DNA from: Paenibacillus sp. J5C2022
GTDB lineage: Bacteria; Bacillota; Bacilli; Paenibacillales; Paenibacillaceae
Direction of reading: 5' to 3'
NCBI RefSeq assembly: GCF_025567625.1
Contig: NZ_JAOQJC010000003.1
Span: forward strand, 1-64,000
Length of the DNA: 64,000 nucleotides
Position 1 is the first letter of the stretch, and every line of letters begins with the position of its first letter. Below the pieces are notes generated by a model. That model ran no database searches and was not told where the DNA came from. It saw only the letters and a list, made by a program, of their open reading frames with translations. Of this stretch, positions 26,736 through 36,330 are shown piece after piece. The translations under genes and the position numbers were made by a program.

Positions 26736-27662
26736 TTACCATAAGCTGTTCTCGGACACTTTCTTGGAGAAGTAATTGGCGAACACAATCAGCACGAAGC
26801 TGATAACCGATAGCATCAAGCCTACAGCGGCGCCGTATTCGAATTGACCGCCTTGCACGCCGACCCGGTATACATAGGTCTCAATGACGTCTGCGGTATC
26901 ATAAATCTTGGGATTGTACATGAGCAGCACCTTCTGGAAGTCTGTGCTCAAGATGGAACCCAGCTTCAATATAAGCATGACCGTTGTTGCGGGAATGATC
27001 GCGGGCCATGTGACGTATCGCAGCCGCTGCCAGCGATTCGCCCCGTCTATAACTGCGGCTTCGTATTGCGAGTGGTCGACGCCCGTCAGCGCCGCTAGAT
27101 AAATAATGGCGCCATACCCCAGCTCCTGCCATATGCTGGAACCGATATATAGCGGACGGAACCATTCCGACAGATACAGAAGTGTTCTAGGCTCCGCACC
27201 GAACCAGCTCAGCACCTCGTTAATGATGCCCTCTACGGATGTGAACTCGTGAACAAAACCGATGACGATAACCGCAGACAGAAAATGCGGAAAATACGTA
27301 ATCGTCTGCACGGTCCGCTTGAACAGCTTGTGCCGCAGCTCATTGAGCAGCAGCGCAAAAATGATGGGCGCCGGGAAACCGAACAGCAGTGAATAAAACG
27401 CCAGCAGCAATGAGTTTTTAATAATTCTCCAGCTCATCGGGCTGTCAAAAAAGGCTTGGAAATGCTGAAACCCGATCCATGGGCTCCTTAGAAACCCTAA
27501 TGAAGCGTCATAACTTTTGAAAGCGATCGTCACGCCGTACATGGGAACATACTTGAACACAAGAATCAGCAGAAATCCCGGCAAGACCATCAGCAGCAAG
27601 TAGCGCTGCTTCCAAAGTGTTCGAAAGATGCTGTCTCTTTTTCGTAATTGCAAACTTTGCAA
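26736..27662 (-). CDS. ABC importer permease, LplB/YteP type
   Basis: 308 aa from a TTG at 27662, 6 nt after AGGAGGGG; the GTG two codons earlier abuts the ribosome site and cannot be used efficiently. There are six helices and the EAA loop EAAVIDGANRWQRLRYVTWPAI. The conserved MYGVTIAFKSYDASLGFLRSPWIGF precedes the core. It is the first gene of the importer operon, transcribed from the gap shared with the AraC sensor-regulator. Confidence 0.9.
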   Translation of the reverse strand: MQSLQLRKRDSIFRTLWKQRYLLLMVLPGFLLILVFKYVPMYGVTIAFKSYDASLGFLRSPWIGFQHFQAFFDSPMSWRIIKNSLLLAFYSLLFGFPAPIIFALLLNELRHKLFKRTVQTITYFPHFLSAVIVIGFVHEFTSVEGIINEVLSWFGAEPRTLLYLSEWFRPLYIGSSIWQELGYGAIIYLAALTGVDHSQYEAAVIDGANRWQRLRYVTWPAIIPATTVMLILKLGSILSTDFQKVLLMYNPKIYDTADVIETYVYRVGVQGGQFEYGAAVGLMLSVISFVLIVFANYFSKKVSENSLW

Positions 27663-28073
27663 GTTCACCCCTCCTGTGCGCTTTACAATACGTCAACCAA
27701 ATGTAAGCCTTTTCTTTTTGACCCGAACCGCCTCGTCAAGCACGAGCCGCTCTTGGTGACCTTAGCTTAATAGAGGCCGCCGCCTCCGGGCAATGTGCAA
27801 CAATTCACATCGTTCCGAAAAATTCATATCGGTATAAATGACAGCTGCATATTAAGAGGTGCCGTCTCTTCAGAACCCCGAATTATGCGTATTGCCATAT
27901 ATTAATATTCTGTTCAATATTTCAGCATTGCGAGACAGCGGGGAAGAATCTGATTATAATTAGCAAGACAGAGAGAGCTATCATTTTATTTTTGCAAGCG
28001 TATTCATTTTTGGAAATATCAAGAGAGAGATGCAAGCTGCAATCACACTGTACAATAAAGGGGGGCATCCGGC
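27663..28073. promoter_or_regulatory. Divergent intergenic region between importer operon and AraC sensor-regulator
   Basis: 411 bp without a gene. TATAAT at 27954-27959 is a good -10 for the regulator, with a weak -35 (GAGACA, 17 bp upstream). AAAGGGGGG at about 28058 is its ribosome site. I see no clear palindromic operator. AraC-type half-sites are probably present but not identifiable by eye. Confidence 0.5.
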
Positions 28074-30236
28074 ATGTACAGCTTGTTCCGCTCTGTTACC
28101 GCACGCATTCACAAGAGCAGCGTTCTATCGAAGCTGATTGTGGTCAATATGATTTTCATTATTTCGCTATCTGGCTTGCTCGGCTACAATTATGTGTACT
28201 TGAAAAACGATGTGAAGGAGCAGGTACTGCGGACGAACGAAGACTTCCTGGAGCAGCTGTCGGGAAATCTCTCGAAGGAATGGCATGAGATCCGGACATC
28301 GATTTACGATATAAGCGTCAGCCCGGATACCAAATTCCTGTCCATTAATCCGAGAAACTCGCGCTCGTATCAGACGGCGCTGCTGGGTTATAAAAACATG
28401 CTGCTGGAATCCAATCTCAAGCTTCCCTTCCGGGCGCAAATCTCCGTCTACTTTCCCAATCAGGACCTGGTCATCAGCGGCGACGGAACCCGTAACTTGA
28501 ACGTATTCTATGACAGTCTGGAGACGAATAACGACCAGGACAGCTGCCGCTGCTTGCATGAGAGCGAGCAGTTGGAGCAATTGTATAACTTCAATAAAAT
28601 GATTCTGTTCGCATACCGGTTATTCCCGGAGGGCTATATCTTCGCGCAAGTGGAGAAGAGCGAGCTTCTCGCATACCTGAACAGCGAGACCAAGCTGCTG
28701 GACAATGTCATCGTAATCGGCGACGGCACAGGCCATCCCATCGTCAGCACTGCCGGTGAGGCGAAGCAACTGGAGGAGACTTCTGCGGAGACGGTCGTTA
28801 TTGAAGGGACGAAGTATACGCCTATTTGGAAAGCGAATTCCGACTTTACGTATACCGTCCTGTTCTCGGACAGCCTCTTGCAGGAACGGCTGCAGCGCAC
28901 GAATGGGTACACCTTCGGGTTATTCGCCGTATTCCTTGTTGCCAATCTGGCGTTCCTGCTCGTGAACTGGTCCATGTTCAAGCCGCTTCGCCAGTTGGCC
29001 AGCACATTCAACGGCTGGACCGCCGCATCGGCTACGAGGAATGAATTCGCCATCATATCCGACAAGTTCAAGCAGCTGAATTACGCCACGACATCGATGC
29101 AGATGGAGATGACGGAACAAGCCGCCATCCTGGAGCACAATACGCTGCTTCGCTTGCTGGCCGATGAGCATTATCAGATGAAGCACAGCGTCAGGCAGTC
29201 GCTGCAGCACAAATTCCATTCTTACATGCTGCTCACGCTAATCGAGGAGGATCTTCACGGTAAGGCGACCGGGGATTATGCGGAAGCGCTGGAGACCGCG
29301 CTTGGCGGCGCTTGCCCGTTCATTCATCTGCATGCCCAGGACGATAAGCGCGTATATATCGTCGGCTGTTCCAAGGCCGAGGAGCTGGAAGAGCTGATCG
29401 CGCAGTTGCTGGACAGCCATTCCTCTCCGGGAGAGGAACGCCATCTGTTATGCGGCCTGAGCAATGTCCATACCCGCCTGGAAGCAGTCGGGAAGGCGCT
29501 GCGGGAATCGCTGGATGCCATATTCAAGCACGTGCCCGATCCCGGTTGCATGACCCGGGTGCTCCGCTACAAGGAATGGAACAGCGAGCAGGAGACTGTC
29601 TTTCATTTGTCCATCGACAAGGAGCAGGAGCTCGTCAACTATACGCTGAAGGGCAACTCCGACGCTATTATCCAATTTTTCGATAAGATGATGGACAGAA
29701 CGCTCAAGCATATGACCTTCGAGCAGTTCCGCAATATGCTGCGTTACTTGCACGATCTGCTGCTTGTCATGATGAACAGCAAGAAATTGAATCCAAGCGA
29801 GATATGGGACATCGCGCCCGACTTCAATCACACTTATCATCTGATGCACCTGTATAACGAAATTCGCAAGGGATACATCGATGTCGCCAAGCGCTTCGCG
29901 CTGCCGAATACGCCGCTGCTGGAACAGATCAAAGCTTATATCGACGAACATTATGCCAATCCCGATCTGTCGCTGACCTTGATTGCCGAGCAGTTCTCTA
30001 TTACGCATGTGTATTTGTCGTCTTACTTCAAGAAGCAATCCGGCTACAACCTGAATCACTATATGCATACGATACGGATTCAAGCCGCGATCCGCCTGAT
30101 GAATTCGAATTCCGGCCTGACGATGAAGGAAGTCGCCGAGCAAGTGGGGTATTCCAATGCGGGCACATTCATCCGCCACTTCAAGAAGATATCCGGCACG
30201 ACGCCGACGCAGCACGCCAAGCTTCAGCAGAGCTGA
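28074..30236 (+). CDS. Membrane-anchored AraC-family transcriptional regulator
   Basis: 720 aa. Two transmembrane segments (about 22-42 and 275-297) enclose an extracytoplasmic sensor region of ~230 residues. A HAMP-like linker and a long helical middle follow. An AraC DNA-binding domain closes the protein (about 615-715: LTLIAEQFSITHVYLSSYFKKQSGYNLNHY and MKEVAEQVGYSNAGTFIRHFKK). This architecture is common in Paenibacillus next to LplABC-type importers and is thought to sense extracellular sugar or the loaded binding protein. It is divergent from the importer operon, its presumed target. Tandem repeats begin immediately after its stop codon. Confidence 0.88.
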   Translation: MYSLFRSVTARIHKSSVLSKLIVVNMIFIISLSGLLGYNYVYLKNDVKEQVLRTNEDFLEQLSGNLSKEWHEIRTSIYDISVSPDTKFLSINPRNSRSYQTALLGYKNMLLESNLKLPFRAQISVYFPNQDLVISGDGTRNLNVFYDSLETNNDQDSCRCLHESEQLEQLYNFNKMILFAYRLFPEGYIFAQVEKSELLAYLNSETKLLDNVIVIGDGTGHPIVSTAGEAKQLEETSAETVVIEGTKYTPIWKANSDFTYTVLFSDSLLQERLQRTNGYTFGLFAVFLVANLAFLLVNWSMFKPLRQLASTFNGWTAASATRNEFAIISDKFKQLNYATTSMQMEMTEQAAILEHNTLLRLLADEHYQMKHSVRQSLQHKFHSYMLLTLIEEDLHGKATGDYAEALETALGGACPFIHLHAQDDKRVYIVGCSKAEELEELIAQLLDSHSSPGEERHLLCGLSNVHTRLEAVGKALRESLDAIFKHVPDPGCMTRVLRYKEWNSEQETVFHLSIDKEQELVNYTLKGNSDAIIQFFDKMMDRTLKHMTFEQFRNMLRYLHDLLLVMMNSKKLNPSEIWDIAPDFNHTYHLMHLYNEIRKGYIDVAKRFALPNTPLLEQIKAYIDEHYANPDLSLTLIAEQFSITHVYLSSYFKKQSGYNLNHYMHTIRIQAAIRLMNSNSGLTMKEVAEQVGYSNAGTFIRHFKKISGTTPTQHAKLQQS

Positions 30237-30328
30237 AGCGAGTAGGAGATGAAGCTTGGCGGAGCTAAAGCGAGTAAAGATGATGCTTGGCAGAGGTAAG
30301 CGAGTAAGAGATGATGCTTGGCAGAGGA
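30231..30328. repeat. About 32-bp imperfect tandem repeat, three copies
   Basis: Units built on AGCGAGTA, GAGATGATGC and TTGGCAGAGG follow directly on the AraC regulator's stop codon, with small length changes between copies. Confidence 0.75.
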
Positions 30329-30401
30329 ATGACGCCATATGCAAGTAGCAGATAGTAGAAGGTGGAATATATAGATACGCAGGGTCGATCATTGGCTTTA
30401 T

Positions 30402-30662
30402 GGATGAGCTCATTCATCACGCTGAAGCACGGCGACGGCCATTTTGGATGGGCTCATTCATCACGCTGAAGCACGGCGACGGCTATTATGGATGCGCTCA
30501 TTCATCACGCTGAAGCACGGCGGCGGCTATTATGGATGGGCTCATTCATCACGCTGAAGCACGGCGACGGCCATTTTGGATGGGCTCATTCATCACGCTG
30601 AAGCACGGCGACGGCCATTTTGGATGCGCTCATACATCACGTTGAAGCACGGCGACGGCCAA
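30402..30662. repeat. 44-bp tandem repeat, six copies
   Basis: Units start at 30402, 30446, 30490, 30534, 30578 and 30622. Each runs GGATGGGCTC, ATTCATCACG, CTGAAGCACG, GCGACGGCCA, TTTT with only one to four changes per copy. The array lies between convergent genes. Unlike arrays A-C it contains no strong palindrome. Confidence 0.92.
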
Positions 30663-31091
30663 CTGGATTTTGTGTCATTATTAAAGATAATTTCTCATTC
30701 TTTCACGCTGCAAATGGAATAGGTACAGTTAAATCAGACTAAATTGCACAGTAACGCAACGATTGGCAGAAAGAGTAGCATGAAATACAGTTGTTGGCGA
30801 CAAGTTGGAGCATTCCAAAGAAATTAGCAGCATGAAATCCAGTTAGATAATAAGCCGAGTTTTTAATTATTTGAGAAAGAGGCTGTGATGGGCAGAAGCT
30901 TATAATATCACACAAGGAAGTTTGAGATTATACGCGAGTTTAGTGATGAATTCGAGGGCTATATTTTACGATTTTACAAACAGTTCGAATGGTATTGCAC
31001 CCTGTAGGAACAGGGGAACCACTCGCAGCAACGGTGATTCCCCTTGTTCATATGTTGAATTCAGAACCACTTACTTCTGCAAAGTCAGGCC
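30663..31091. other. AT-rich intergenic stretch with one hairpin
   Basis: No convincing gene. GAACAGGGGAACCAC (31008-31022) pairs imperfectly with GTGATTCCCCTTGTTC (31034-31049) and could end transcripts of the phosphatase fusion gene. AGCATGAAAT followed by A/C-CAGTT occurs twice (about 30777 and 30829). An 83-codon open frame here overlaps the next gene and has no ribosome site. Confidence 0.5.
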
Positions 31092-32945
31092 TTATCCATT
31101 TGTGCTGGTAATGGAGATCTGCCTGTCCTCTCCGGCACCTAACCGCGTAAGCAGCAGCTCGCCTTTCGCATAGTTAATAGTTACAATGTCCACGACCGCT
31201 TCCGAGATCGTATCGCGGATTTTATCCGGTGATTCCGGGAAGTTCTTGTAGCTGACGGAATTCAAAGTCGTGATGAGCGGAATCTCGTCAATGGCGTAAA
31301 CCTGATCGATATGCACATGTCCGAACAGACATGCCGAGATCCGGCTGCGATTTTCTCTCAGCACCTTCCACAGCTTTTCTCCGTTCGCCACTTCGCCATC
31401 CGTATAACCGGTCAGTTCCCTTTGCAGAATGGGCACATGGCTGAAAATGACTGTCTTCCACTCGTCCTCGTTCTCCAAGCCGCTAAAGTCAAATACGTGC
31501 TCCTTGACCCAGTGAAGCTGCCGGTCGGAGAAGGCATATTCCCACTGCCCGTTCTGCTCCAGCATGCCGTCGCGGTTGACTTGATAGACAATATCGATGC
31601 TGTTGAGAACGACGACTCTTGTCTTCTTTTCAGGGAGGTCGTAGTAGAAATACAGACCTGTCTCGTTCCCCTTGTCGAAGGAGACGGTTCCCTCCAGCTT
31701 GCTGTAGAAGTCGTTATATGCTTCAATCGGGAAGATCACATGATTGGCGCCCTTCCACTTCCGGTGAAAATCGTGAATGGAATTGTCGTCGTGATTCCCC
31801 TTGACCGGCAGCACTGGACACCCATCCACGCGAAGCGCGCTCATTAATTCACGCTGGGAACGGAGCACATCCGCCTTATCGCCGTTCTCGCTCCAGTCAC
31901 CACCGGCCACGATGCAATCCGGGGCAATCTCCCTGGCCAGATGCCGAATCGCTTGCGCGACGCGCAACTGATTGCCCCCTGTCTTATGATGTGCATCGGT
32001 ATAATAAATCAGAGTCGCTGTCTCTTCATCCTGCGCCTGCCGCACCTTGTCGATAGCCTCTCGAAGAGGGGCATGGTAATACTCGGGCAAATCGCCGAAG
32101 CCGTCTTGCTCCGGCTCCGTCCGGAACAGACCTTGCGGAACCCGACCCGACCACAACTCCGGCGCCTCCAGACCCAGCGCGTATGCCGCGACTGCCGCCG
32201 TATCGGTAATGCAGATGTCTTCCGCCGCAATGGCGGAGGAGACTCCCGGCCCGCTGCAACCCCAGAATATCGTCACGTCCTGCGGATGGGCGCTCCCGTG
32301 TCCATTGGGGTCCGCTCCTCCCCCGCCGTGATCCGCGAGCATAATGATCAGACTTCCGTCGAGCAATCCGCGCTGCTCCAGCATTGAGGAAATGTCTCCG
32401 ATATAGCCGTCCGTCTCGCGAATAATGTCCAGATAAGCCGGCGTTCCGTACCCGAAGGCATGTCCCGCACCGTCAATGCCGTCGAATTGAATGAACAGCA
32501 GTCTGAAGTCGGGATGCGTCTCCAGCAGCTCGCCCACCTTCTGGACATGATGCCTGTCGGCATGTACATTGGCTACATAATTGGCGGCCCCTTCTTCGAT
32601 AATGCCGTCGTTAATCGGCTGCCATGCGCTAAGTGATGCGATAACGGGTTCCGGTTCCGCATCCCTGAGCAGCTTCATGAATGAGGGATACGGCGAGTCG
32701 AGCGGATACTTCTGCGTATCGGCTACTTCATTGGTTAATCCGTGCAGCTTCGGCTGCACCCCGTGGAACATCGACCCCCAGCACTCTCCGCTTATCGTCG
32801 GCAGCACCGTTCTGGCCTCGTAGCTGACGAAGCCGCCGGCCAACAACCGGTCGATATTCGGCGTCTCCGTGTCCTTCACCATATTACCTGCGCCGTCCAA
32901 TCCGATAATAATGACTCTTCTAGCTAATCCCTTCACTTCGCTCAT
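31092..32945 (-). CDS. Fusion of an alkaline-phosphatase-superfamily domain and a calcineurin-like phosphoesterase
   Basis: 617 aa. Residues ~8-300 form a type I phosphodiesterase/nucleotide-pyrophosphatase-like domain: IIIGLDGAGN (metal-binding D17), LPTISGECWGSMFHG (nucleophile region around T50), FIQFDGIDGAGHAFG, LADHGGGG and NGHGSAHP. Residues ~335-605 form a second, unrelated metallophosphoesterase: YYTDAHH, VAGGDWSENGDK, VKGNHDD, VIFSHVPI and LFGHVHIDQ. Both metal centres look complete. No signal peptide. It follows the GH36 gene by 33 bp on the same strand. Such a pair could remove two phosphates, or a phosphodiester then a phosphomonoester, from a glycan or nucleotide sugar. The substrate is unknown. 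Confidence 0.8.
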   Translation of the reverse strand: MSEVKGLARRVIIIGLDGAGNMVKDTETPNIDRLLAGGFVSYEARTVLPTISGECWGSMFHGVQPKLHGLTNEVADTQKYPLDSPYPSFMKLLRDAEPEPVIASLSAWQPINDGIIEEGAANYVANVHADRHHVQKVGELLETHPDFRLLFIQFDGIDGAGHAFGYGTPAYLDIIRETDGYIGDISSMLEQRGLLDGSLIIMLADHGGGGADPNGHGSAHPQDVTIFWGCSGPGVSSAIAAEDICITDTAAVAAYALGLEAPELWSGRVPQGLFRTEPEQDGFGDLPEYYHAPLREAIDKVRQAQDEETATLIYYTDAHHKTGGNQLRVAQAIRHLAREIAPDCIVAGGDWSENGDKADVLRSQRELMSALRVDGCPVLPVKGNHDDNSIHDFHRKWKGANHVIFPIEAYNDFYSKLEGTVSFDKGNETGLYFYYDLPEKKTRVVVLNSIDIVYQVNRDGMLEQNGQWEYAFSDRQLHWVKEHVFDFSGLENEDEWKTVIFSHVPILQRELTGYTDGEVANGEKLWKVLRENRSRISACLFGHVHIDQVYAIDEIPLITTLNSVSYKNFPESPDKIRDTISEAVVDIVTINYAKGELLLTRLGAGEDRQISITSTNG

Positions 32946-32978
32946 CCCCTTATCTTCATGCTATTATGCTCTGCGCTA

Positions 32979-35108
32979 CTATATAAATCGCAATGTAATA
33001 TGGCCGCCCCCTGCCTGGTCGAAACGAATGCGTAGTTGAATCCATTCTCCATCGCCATGCTCCATCCCTGCGAGCGTCAGGCCGGAAGCTTCATGCTCCT
33101 TAAATTCATAATCCGGCGGAACGGCAATCCAGTAATTCTCCGTCGTCCCCTTCACCCCGTCCAGCTCCAGCAGCAGCTCGTTATTGTCCCAGCATTCGTT
33201 CCTTACGCTAACAGCATCCATGCTGACATGTCTGGATGAAGCGATTAACCGCGGATAGGCTTCTACTTCCGTCAAACCTACAATCTGGCAATGTCCCAGC
33301 TCCAGCTTCTCCAGCACAATCGTGCCTTCGAACTTGCCGATATAGCGTTGCCGCCAGAAGTCGAAGGCGTAATACGCCTTGTCCGGAGACAGAGCGAGCG
33401 ATTCCAACTCCAGCTCAGCAGATGGTAAAGGCACGACGGCGAAGCGACCGGCGACGCACCAACTGCGATGCGGCAGCTGGAAGTGGAACGCCCATAGAGA
33501 CGCCGTCGGACAAGCGAGCTGCTGCGCGGCGTCTATCCCCAGCAAGGCGAAAGCGGCGGACGGGTCGGCCTTGTAGTCCGCCTTCGGCAGTGACAGATCC
33601 AGCGGATAAGAGAGGTCCAGCGGTCCCGTCTCCCCGGTAGACGTCGGCAGCGCCGGCAGACAGCGCTGAGTCGCATAACGTCTGTCCGCATCGTACAGAT
33701 CGGTGTTGTCGCTGATCATCAGCACCCCTCCGGACAACGTGACGAGAGAGAGCAGCGACTTGCCCCAAGCCTCCTCCGTCCGCATGCACACATAATCGGG
33801 GTCGTTCACGAACAGAATGCGGTGCGTATGGTACCAGCGGGCCGATTCCACTATCTGCTTGCAGATCGCCGGCCAAGTCGGATTGGAGTCGCCTGCGATC
33901 CGGCAAGCGTCGACCAGTCCGACCGCCTCCGTGAGCACGCCCCAGCAAGCCAGGAAGTAATCGTCGTCATCCAACTGCTCGCGTGCGCACGTCAGATAAG
34001 CGCGTAATTGCCGCGATGCCTCGTCGCTGTCAATGCTGCCTGCAACAACGGCCTTATGCAGTCCGTCATATAAATAGTGCCGGATTTGGTCCGTCTTGAA
34101 GTAGCTGTAGCCATGCTCCTTCAGCCCTTTGTACAACGGTGCCGCTTGTTCCTTCAGCGTATTCGCTTCTCCTTTCAGCACATAGTAAATCCACTCTCCA
34201 CATAAAGGATTGCCGTCCGCATCCTTCTCGAAGCTGTCGCGATTGTCATAAGCGAACTCGCGATTGGTCACCATCGCGCTCGTCCATATTCCCGCTTGGA
34301 ATCCCCGTTCGCGTACCGCAGATAAAATACCGTCATGGCCGCCGGGGAACCGATCGTTCGTCTGCAGCCACGCATCCGCGGCAATGCCTTCCTTGTTGGG
34401 CGGAATCTGCTCCGTCTGATAGCCGTCGTCCAGTTGGATGAACTCCAGTCCGTAGTCTTGCAGATGCTCCTTCAGGTGGGCGGCCGAACGCTCGATATCC
34501 GCTGCCGTCACATGCTGGGCGAACGCTTCCCATGTGCTCCAGCCCGCAATCGGCTGCAGCTTCGGACGCCATTCCCACGGACGATGGTTCTGATAGTGAA
34601 GATGCTCCCGATAATAGTGCATTCGCAGATTGACAATCCATGGCCGCCGACCGGCTCGAACCTCCATTTCCGCTTGCCAGTTCCCGTCGCTGTCCTGCTC
34701 CAGTTGCGGACGGGTCCAGCTCCATTCCGCTCCGTGCCAATCGATCAGCAGATCCTGGAGCACATCATACAGGCCGTTCACGCCGTGCAGGAGCGGCTTG
34801 CCTATCTGCCCCAGTATCGCTTGCCCTTCCGTGGCGCGCTGCGGCCGCATGTTGATCGCATCCTTGCTCAGCCTGAAGCGAACCTTGACTGTCGCTGGCC
34901 GATCCAGTGCGAGATAGAGCTGTTGCGCAAGCGGCCTGCTCTGCAGATTGCCGTTGGAATACTCCCGGTAGTACGGTTCCGCTCCATCCGGAATGTGGAA
35001 TGCAAGCAAGGGGCTGCCGTTATAGGCGTATTGCAGTGTGCGCGTGTCGGCATTCCAGCTATGCATCACGTGCGCCGCCGGCGGTTCATGGCTGGCTATT
35101 GTTCTCAT
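32979..35108 (-). CDS. GH36-type alpha-galactosidase or alpha-N-acetylgalactosaminidase
   Basis: 709 aa, typical for GH36. A beta-sandwich N-terminus is followed by a barrel with GWSTWEAF, the substrate-binding LDDGYQ (D227-D228), the nucleophile in YSYFKTDQIRH (D340) and the acid/base in CRIAGDSNPTW (D407), then a C-terminal beta domain. It hydrolyses terminal alpha-linked galactose or GalNAc with retention. No signal peptide. Array C lies just upstream of its ribosome site, so its promoter must lie in or beside the repeats. It probably shares a transcript with the phosphatase fusion downstream. Confidence 0.82.
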   Translation of the reverse strand: MRTIASHEPPAAHVMHSWNADTRTLQYAYNGSPLLAFHIPDGAEPYYREYSNGNLQSRPLAQQLYLALDRPATVKVRFRLSKDAINMRPQRATEGQAILGQIGKPLLHGVNGLYDVLQDLLIDWHGAEWSWTRPQLEQDSDGNWQAEMEVRAGRRPWIVNLRMHYYREHLHYQNHRPWEWRPKLQPIAGWSTWEAFAQHVTAADIERSAAHLKEHLQDYGLEFIQLDDGYQTEQIPPNKEGIAADAWLQTNDRFPGGHDGILSAVRERGFQAGIWTSAMVTNREFAYDNRDSFEKDADGNPLCGEWIYYVLKGEANTLKEQAAPLYKGLKEHGYSYFKTDQIRHYLYDGLHKAVVAGSIDSDEASRQLRAYLTCAREQLDDDDYFLACWGVLTEAVGLVDACRIAGDSNPTWPAICKQIVESARWYHTHRILFVNDPDYVCMRTEEAWGKSLLSLVTLSGGVLMISDNTDLYDADRRYATQRCLPALPTSTGETGPLDLSYPLDLSLPKADYKADPSAAFALLGIDAAQQLACPTASLWAFHFQLPHRSWCVAGRFAVVPLPSAELELESLALSPDKAYYAFDFWRQRYIGKFEGTIVLEKLELGHCQIVGLTEVEAYPRLIASSRHVSMDAVSVRNECWDNNELLLELDGVKGTTENYWIAVPPDYEFKEHEASGLTLAGMEHGDGEWIQLRIRFDQAGGGHITLRFI

Positions 35109-35181
35109 GGGCGTATACCTCCTTCACTTTACGACACTTGTCTCTTTCGACACATTCGGCTTCTGGAGTTGTGGACAAAAG

Positions 35182-35727
35182 GCCATGGTTTTTTTCATAC
35201 AAACTTCGGTGTTTGGAGCCTTCTGTGCGTCACTTTGTACGATTTTTCGTACAAACGCTCTCCATTTGCTCCACTAACCCAGCAACTTGTACGATTTTTC
35301 ATACAAACTTCGGCGTTTGGAGCCTTCTATGCGTCACTTTGTACGATTTTTCATACAAACGCTCTCCATTTGCTCCACTAACCCAGCAACTTGTACGATT
35401 TTTCATACAAACTTCGGCGTTTGGAGCCTTCTATGCGTCACTTTGTACGATTTTTCATACAAACGCTCTCCATTTGCTCCACTAACCCAGCAACTTGTAC
35501 GATTTTTCATACAAACTTCGGCGTTTGGAGCCTTCTATGCGTCACTTTGTACGATTTTTCGTACAATCGCTCTCCATTTACTCCACTAACCCAGCAACTT
35601 GTACGATTTTTCATACAAACTTCGGTGTTTGGAGCCTTCTATGCGTCACTTTGTACGATTTTTCATACAAACTTCGGCGTTTGGAGCCTTCTATGCGTCA
35701 CTTTGTACGATTTTTCATACAAACCTC
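35182..35727. repeat. Array C: 52-bp palindromic repeat with two alternating linkers, 10 copies plus a degenerate one
   Basis: Hairpins start at 35234 and then every 52 bp to 35702; a degenerate one begins about 35182. Most read with TTTGTACGA on the left and TCATACAAA on the right, so the pairing keeps a G-U wobble in minus-strand RNA. Two linkers alternate, one with CTTCGGCGTTTGGAGCC and one with CGCTCTCCATTTGCTCC, making a 104-bp higher-order unit. The last two units carry the first linker only. It lies upstream of the GH36 gene. Confidence 0.93.
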
Positions 35728-35734
35728 GGCGGCG

Positions 35735-36210
35735 GAGATAAACATAGCACTGCTGGCGCTCTATATGATCATTTTGAGCGATAGCGCACACTTTTCGGCT
35801 CATTTTCGATGGCTACGTGGCCATTATGAGCGATAGACGGTTACTTTATAGGCGAGCTTGGCACTGTTGGCGCTCTGGCGCTCTATGTGATCATTTTGAG
35901 CGATAGCGCACACTTTTCGGCTCATTTTCGATGGCTACGTGGCCATTATGAGCGATAGACGGTTACTTTATAGGTGAGCTTGGCACTGTTGGCGCTCTGG
36001 CGCTCTATGCGATCATTTTGAGCGATAGCGCACACTTTTCGGCTCATTTTCGATGGCTACGTGGCCATTATGAGCGATAGACGGTTACTTTATAGGCGAG
36101 CTTGGCACTGTTGGCGCTCTATGTGAGCAGTTTGAGCGATAGCATATATTTTGAGGCGCATACTTTCAGCCCATCTCCGATGGCTACGTGGCCATTCTGA
36201 GCGAGAAGGA
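35735..36210. repeat. Second-family tandem repeat, about 122-bp unit, 3.5 copies
   Basis: Units begin at the core CTAT-TGATCATTTTGAGCGATAG at 35761, 35883 and about 36005, with a degenerate fourth near 36119. A second core (CTACGTGGCC to TGAGCGATAG) lies 52 bp after the first in each unit. The rest of the linker reads ACGGTTACTT, TATAGGCGAG, CTTGGCACTG. The array adjoins array C directly. From 36211 to 36330 I see nothing recognisable. Confidence 0.88.
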
Positions 36211-36330
36211 GATTACTTCATTCCCAATGGCCGCCACGCTATAAGAGATAACGTATACCGTCTGATTGTGGCAGTTATTCGGCAGCCTCCGCTTGCTTCA
36301 TATCTATCCCCGCTCAATCTACCGCTCAAT

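Noticed and set aside
30922..31173. 83-codon frame before the phosphatase fusion gene
   Set aside because: Overlaps the 3' end of a real gene in antisense, crosses a hairpin and lacks a ribosome site.
34907..35836. Open frames of up to 192 codons through array C
   Set aside because: Repeat-derived, overlapping the GH36 start in antisense or starting inside hairpins, with no ribosome site.
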